Positions 60,327 through 64,000 of a stretch of 64,000 nt of DNA are shown piece by piece (positions within the stretch are counted from its first letter, which is position 1; the number at the start of each line of letters is the position of its first letter). The notes beneath the pieces were generated by a model, which worked only from the letters and a program-made list of their open reading frames with translations, had not been told where the DNA came from and searched no databases. Both the position numbers and the translations under genes were made by a program. Origin of the DNA: Saprospiraceae bacterium (GTDB taxonomy: Bacteria > Bacteroidota > Bacteroidia > Chitinophagales > Saprospiraceae). Location of the stretch: positions 372,001 to 436,000 of the forward strand of contig JADJNF010000009.1 in NCBI GenBank assembly GCA_016714445.1. The letters are read 5' to 3'.

Positions 60327-61747
60327 GGCATTTTTTCTACAGGAATCTTCAATTCAAAATTATTTCCTTCTTCCGTTGATAAACATCTGATGTTACCCTG
60401 CATTGTTTTTACCAACTGAGATACGATGTACAATCCTAAGCCGTGTCCTTTTGCATCATGCACATCACCATGTGGAATGCGATAAAATTTTTCGAAAATT
60501 ACAGATTTAAATTCCTCCCCAATAGGTGTGCCGTTGTCACTAACTGACATGGTGAGAGAACTATCAGATAATTTAGCGTAAACTACCACATGTGGAGATG
60601 GAGATTTTGTATATTTAAGTGCATTGTCTATCAGGTTATACAATATGATATTCAGATTTTGTGGTTGTGTGTTTACCACTATGTCAGTATCTTCACATTC
60701 AAAATCGATCTTACATCCTGTCTGTTCTGCACGCAAACGAAACGAATCCACCACTACTTTTATAAGTTGCGGGATATTTACGGTCTCCTGTACTTGCGGG
60801 GTTGCATCCATCAATTGTGATAAAGAAATGACTTTATCCACTATGGCATTGAGTTTTTTATTTTCGGATTCAGCAATTCTGAAATATTCTTTTTTGATGT
60901 TTTCATCCTGACCTGCATGAAAATTTTGAATCGCTTCCAGCGCTACACCCATGGTTGCAATCGGTGTTTTTAATTCATGGGTCATATTTCGTACAAAATC
61001 CTGTTTCATGTCGTACAATTGTTTTTGTTTTCTTGCAGACCGAAGTATAGTTGAAAAGGCAAAAACAACCATCAGATACATTAAGACGGACAAACCTATT
61101 TCCGGCAAAATAGCTCCTAAAATGATATGGCTATTGTTTTGGGTATTGATTTGATAAAATTCATTGGTAAATACATCTTCATAAGCACCTGTGGTTTTTT
61201 TATCCACGGTTGCTGTATCTTTTGTAATCGAATACTTCACATCCAATCCGGATTTTTGTAGATTTTCCTTAAATATTTTTTCAATTTCACTAAAATTTGA
61301 TCTTAGACCTGACGGAATCATTTTATGCAAAGAATCTCCACTCACCGAATCCGCCTGAATGGCTACTTTGAGGGTCATCGAAGATGGATTGATATTATTG
61401 TTTTCATGTTTTGCAATGACTATGGTGTTTTTGATTTTTGCATTTTTATCCTGTACCTTTAATGAATCAATCGTCAAAATTGTGGAATGATGATTTGAAA
61501 ATGTAACATTCACATCCTTATCCTTATTCAGCCATGAAACCCCTTTGATATCAAAAATCATCTTGTCAAAAACCTTCGACTCTGTTGTTTTAAATGCATT
61601 GGCAAAAAGGTATCTAATCTCTTTGTTTAAACGTTCTTCTTCCGCCCGATAAGTCATCAGCAGGTAGTATCCCAGAAAAATGCCTAGCAGCAACAGACTT
61701 GCTCCTGCCAGTAAAAGATGTTTGTTATTTAGAAATCTGAGATTCAT
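60323..61747 (-). CDS. Membrane sensor histidine kinase
   Basis: 474 residues. N-terminal helix (LLLAGASLLLLGIFLGYYLL), a periplasmic sensor region of about 180 residues, a second helix near 215-235 (ILPEIGLSVLMYLMVVFAF), then the dimerisation domain with phospho-acceptor His257 in MTHELKTPIATMG. The ATPase domain has the N box YNLIDNALKYTKS, G1 VSDNGTPIG and G2 GHGLGLYIVSQLV. Signal unknown. Divergent from the GLPGLI gene with 149 bases between starts. Confidence 0.95.
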   Translation of the reverse strand: MNLRFLNNKHLLLAGASLLLLGIFLGYYLLMTYRAEEERLNKEIRYLFANAFKTTESKVFDKMIFDIKGVSWLNKDKDVNVTFSNHHSTILTIDSLKVQDKNAKIKNTIVIAKHENNNINPSSMTLKVAIQADSVSGDSLHKMIPSGLRSNFSEIEKIFKENLQKSGLDVKYSITKDTATVDKKTTGAYEDVFTNEFYQINTQNNSHIILGAILPEIGLSVLMYLMVVFAFSTILRSARKQKQLYDMKQDFVRNMTHELKTPIATMGVALEAIQNFHAGQDENIKKEYFRIAESENKKLNAIVDKVISLSQLMDATPQVQETVNIPQLIKVVVDSFRLRAEQTGCKIDFECEDTDIVVNTQPQNLNIILYNLIDNALKYTKSPSPHVVVYAKLSDSSLTMSVSDNGTPIGEEFKSVIFEKFYRIPHGDVHDAKGHGLGLYIVSQLVKTMQGNIRCLSTEEGNNFELKIPVEKMP

Positions 61748-61764
61748 ATATTGTACTGATGCAA

Positions 61765-61772
61765 CAAAAGTA
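61765..61772 (-). promoter_or_regulatory. -7 box of the two-component operon
   Basis: Minus-strand TACTTTTG, 18 bases before the kinase ATG. No TTTG at -33, which may reflect dependence on an activator. Confidence 0.45.
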
Positions 61773-61800
61773 ATGATATTCTACTGTCTAAATTCATACT

Positions 61801-61838
61801 TTAACCTTAATTAACCTTAGATAAACCTTGATTAACCT
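61801..61838 (+). promoter_or_regulatory. Four helically phased TTAACCT repeats (probable regulator operator)
   Basis: TTAACCT at 61801, 61811 and 61832, with TAAACCT at 61822: starts are 10, 11 and 10 bases apart, one helical turn. The array ends about 20 bases before the GLPGLI -7 box, over the -33 region, the normal place for an OmpR/PhoB-type activator. Confidence 0.65.
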
Positions 61839-61858
61839 GATTACAGGAAGATGCAACA

Positions 61859-61866
61859 TACTTTTG
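61859..61866 (+). promoter_or_regulatory. -7 box of the GLPGLI gene
   Basis: TACTTTTG, exact TAnnTTTG, 30 bases before the ATG. No TTTG at -33; the phased repeats occupy that place. Confidence 0.55.
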
Positions 61867-61896
61867 TGCCATTCTTCACAGTATAAAAATTAAGTT

Positions 61897-62649
61897 ATGA
61901 AATTTGTATCCTTGGTATTCCTTTTAGTTTTATCAAATGTTTTAGTTGGTCAGCAAATGACAAGCGGAAAAATCATTTATAAAGAAACCATCAAACTAAA
62001 CATAGATATAGGTGATGACAGACCGGAAATGGCTAAAATGTTTCCTACATCACAATCTGTAGATAAAGTCCTTTTTTTTAATGGCAACGAGGCTTTATTT
62101 AAAAATAATGAACAACCTAAAGATCTTGATGTAAAACATGAAGAAGAAGGATCAACTTTCCAGATCGTCATGAAAATGCCTGAAAGTACAATTTATACCA
62201 ATAAGGCGAATGATGAGTATGTACAGTCACAAGACCTGATGGGGAAAGCATTTTTAATCGTGGATAAACCAAAAAAATACAAATGGAAAATAACGGGTGA
62301 ACAAAAATCCATACTCGATTATCCATGTCAGAGAGCTGTTCTGAATGATACTACACAAAATGTGGTTGCTTGGTTTACATCAAAAATACCGGTTGGTACA
62401 GGACCCGGTGGAATGATGGGTTTGCCCGGACTCATCCTGGCACTGGAACATGATAATGGTGAACGTATGACCATAGCCACATCAATAGAGTCATTACCTG
62501 AAAAATTTGAATTTGTAAAACCCGATAAAGGTAAAAAAGTCAACAGAGCAGAATATGACAAAATAAGAGAAGAGAAGATGAAAGAAATGGGGGCAGTCAA
62601 TGGTAAAGGGACCGGGGTGAAAATGATCATCAGGGAGGAAAGACATTGA
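61897..62649 (+). CDS. GLPGLI-family secreted protein
   Basis: 250 residues with signal peptide (VSLVFLLVLSNVLVGQQ). The diagnostic motif is present in GPGGMMGLPGLILALEHDNG. The family occurs only in Bacteroidota, usually in clusters with TonB-dependent receptors, and its function is not known. Here a TonB receptor gene follows downstream and a two-component system is divergent upstream. Confidence 0.92.
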   Translation: MKFVSLVFLLVLSNVLVGQQMTSGKIIYKETIKLNIDIGDDRPEMAKMFPTSQSVDKVLFFNGNEALFKNNEQPKDLDVKHEEEGSTFQIVMKMPESTIYTNKANDEYVQSQDLMGKAFLIVDKPKKYKWKITGEQKSILDYPCQRAVLNDTTQNVVAWFTSKIPVGTGPGGMMGLPGLILALEHDNGERMTIATSIESLPEKFEFVKPDKGKKVNRAEYDKIREEKMKEMGAVNGKGTGVKMIIREERH

Positions 62650-63292
62650 GAGATGAGTTATGAGATATAAGCGATAAGATAAGAGTTTTAAGTGATGAGT
62701 GCTTCTATGCGGGATGGTTGCCCTTTAGGGCCAGGGTTGCGGGTGGAGAATTTGAGTGATCAGTGATTTGTGATCTGTGATCGGGTGAAAGGTGAAAGGC
62801 CAGGGATGAATGAATGAGTTATGAATGATGAAGTATGGGAGATGAGTTATGAATGATAAGAGTCTTGTATGTCAAGGCGGGATGGACTCACCTTCAGACA
62901 TTGGGGGTAAGCAAAGCAACTTGAGAAATTAAGTTAAGAGTTATGATATAAGAGAGATGAGTGTTCAGTTTTTCCATGCGAGATGGTTGCCCTTTAGGGC
63001 CAGGGTAGCGGGTGGCGAAATTGATGCATTGAGAGACCTGCCCGTCTACAACGTAGTGGTCTGGCGGTGAGTTATGAGTGATGAATTAATCTTTTGACAT
63101 ACAACCAAAAGTCCAATACAAATATGAGTCCGCTCCGAAAAGTAAAATTTTGCCACAAAGGCACAAATACAAAAAGAATCACAAACCACAAACCGTTGAT
63201 AATCATTTCTTTATGGACCTTTTAGTCTTAGTGGCGTTTTATCACTTTTGACTTTTCGAAGTGAGTTCAATTATCAAATTTAAAAAAAAATC
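62650..63292. repeat. Strand-biased repetitive intergenic region
   Basis: 643 bases without a gene. The plus strand is rich in G, A and T, with many variants of GATGAGTTATGA and GTGATC-type words. A 48-base unit around GATGGTTGCCCTTTAGGGCC occurs at 62703-62750 and 62972-63019 with a few mismatches; its core GCCCTTTAGGGC is a perfect hairpin. A CTGCCCGTCTAC patch near 63042 resembles other dispersed repeats in the window. Confidence 0.6.
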
Positions 63293-64000
63293 ATGCCATA
63301 TATTTACCGGATTATTATTTTGTGCCTGTCGATTTCAAATGTTTTGGTTGCCCAAAAAATAACGGGCAAACTTGTGGATGAAAACAAATCACCCATGGAA
63401 TATGCTTCTGTGATTTTGCTGGATGCTAAAGATTCTACTATGGTGGAATTTACTAACACAAACAGGAAAGGAGAATTTGAATTATCCATTGAAAATGATT
63501 CTGAATATCTGATACAAATCACATTTTTGGGGTACGAAACACTTTGGATTCCGCTATCTCCTACCCGATCTGATAAAAATCTTCCGGTAACCGAAATGAA
63601 ACCGACAGCAAATGTCATGGATGCGATTGAGATCAAAGACTACATCAGCCCGATGACTTTCGGAAAAGATACTTTGCAGTACAATGCTAAAGCTTTTAAA
63701 ATTAAACCTGGTGATGTGGCTGAAGATTTGCTCCGGAAACTGCCCGGTGTAGAAGTAGAACGGGATGGTTCGGTAAAAGCTTTAGGAGAAAAAGTAGAGA
63801 ATGTATTTGTAGATGGCAAAGAATTTTTTGGCAAAGACACCAAGGTCGCTACTAAAAATATCGATGCGGATGCCATTGACAAAGTACAGGTATTTGACCG
63901 AAAATCAGATCGCGCCGAATTTACAGGCATCGAAGACGGACAAAAAGAAAGATCCATCAATCTTACCTTGAAAGATGATAAAAAAGTGGGCTATTTTGGC
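63293..64000 (+). CDS. TonB-dependent receptor, cut by window end
   Basis: The first 236 codons of an open frame reaching the last base. Signal peptide (YRIIILCLSISNVLVAQ), a carboxypeptidase-regulatory-like domain (ITGKLVDENKSPMEYASVIL, FLGYETLWIPLSP), then the plug domain (PGDVAEDLLRKLPGVEVERD, VENVFVDGKEFFGKDTKVAT). It resembles the receptors usually paired with GLPGLI proteins. Upstream minus-strand open frames in this stretch are shadows. Confidence 0.9.
   Translation, partial: MPYIYRIIILCLSISNVLVAQKITGKLVDENKSPMEYASVILLDAKDSTMVEFTNTNRKGEFELSIENDSEYLIQITFLGYETLWIPLSPTRSDKNLPVTEMKPTANVMDAIEIKDYISPMTFGKDTLQYNAKAFKIKPGDVAEDLLRKLPGVEVERDGSVKALGEKVENVFVDGKEFFGKDTKVATKNIDADAIDKVQVFDRKSDRAEFTGIEDGQKERSINLTLKDDKKVGYFG

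Noticed and set aside
63304..63960. Two minus-strand open frames at the window end
   Set aside because: They are shadows of the TonB-receptor gene, which has signal peptide and plug motifs on the plus strand.

Overview
The window looks like a contig from a Bacteroidota bacterium, probably an environmental or wastewater Saprospiria-like lineage (the class-level guess is inference). Evidence: type IX secretion (T9SS) C-terminal sorting domains on several secreted proteins, a GLPGLI-family gene beside a TonB-dependent receptor, OMP_b-brl-type receptors, YVTN propeller protein, and many copies of the Bacteroidota promoter form TTTG-N(17-22)-TAnnTTTG. At least six genes are broken only by one-base changes in homopolymer runs, which suggests an unpolished long-read assembly rather than real decay.

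Region 1 (1-13.2 kb) is accessory DNA and the most unusual part. Seven palindromic attC-like sites, plus a remnant of an eighth, cut it into cassettes. Each cassette begins with GTTAnnnn and ends with the exact reverse complement of that same octamer, as integron gene cassettes do. All cassette genes are on the minus strand, with their stop next to the downstream site. Cassettes carry a WG-repeat lipoprotein, a PLD-like nuclease-family protein, a small lipoprotein and a 6.3-kb block holding a chromate-transporter operon (YVTN propeller, TonB receptor, two lipoproteins, ChrA). Three further cassettes of 208-209 bp have no gene but carry a near-ideal promoter pointing into the next cassette. A deletion-riddled second copy of the WG plus promoter cassettes lies beside a 565-aa tyrosine recombinase, transcribed in the same direction, as in 'reverse' integrons.

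Region 2 (13.2-31 kb) is mostly core: ppk1-purB, a T9SS M14 carboxypeptidase, a CBS-domain protein, cdd and kdsB (convergent), a LysM protein, a T9SS PKD protein, then ccmE-ccmF (heme delivery for cytochrome c) with a DUF2520 protein. Region 3 (31-40 kb) is a deoxyribonucleoside catabolism cluster read leftwards: deoB, pyrimidine-nucleoside phosphorylase, deoC and a double-domain aldehyde dehydrogenase, with a DUF1016/PDDEXK nuclease gene lodged inside, followed by a YD-like secreted protein and a Uma2 nuclease.

Region 4 (40-48.5 kb) is again accessory: a RelE/ParE-type toxin-antitoxin pair between 260-bp direct repeats, an RtcB-PrfH ribosome-repair operon with a third overlapping gene, a tiny stand-alone 24-codon transcript, a DUF4143 ATPase behind two palindromic operators, and a complete IS4-type element inserted at the stop codon of a secreted protein gene. 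Region 5 (48.5-64 kb) holds an acyl-CoA dehydrogenase, a sterol-desaturase/CDGSH fusion, an ALDH, a giant T9SS M36 metallopeptidase, a two-component system, and a GLPGLI/TonB-receptor pair whose promoter is preceded by four helically phased repeats likely bound by the adjacent response regulator.
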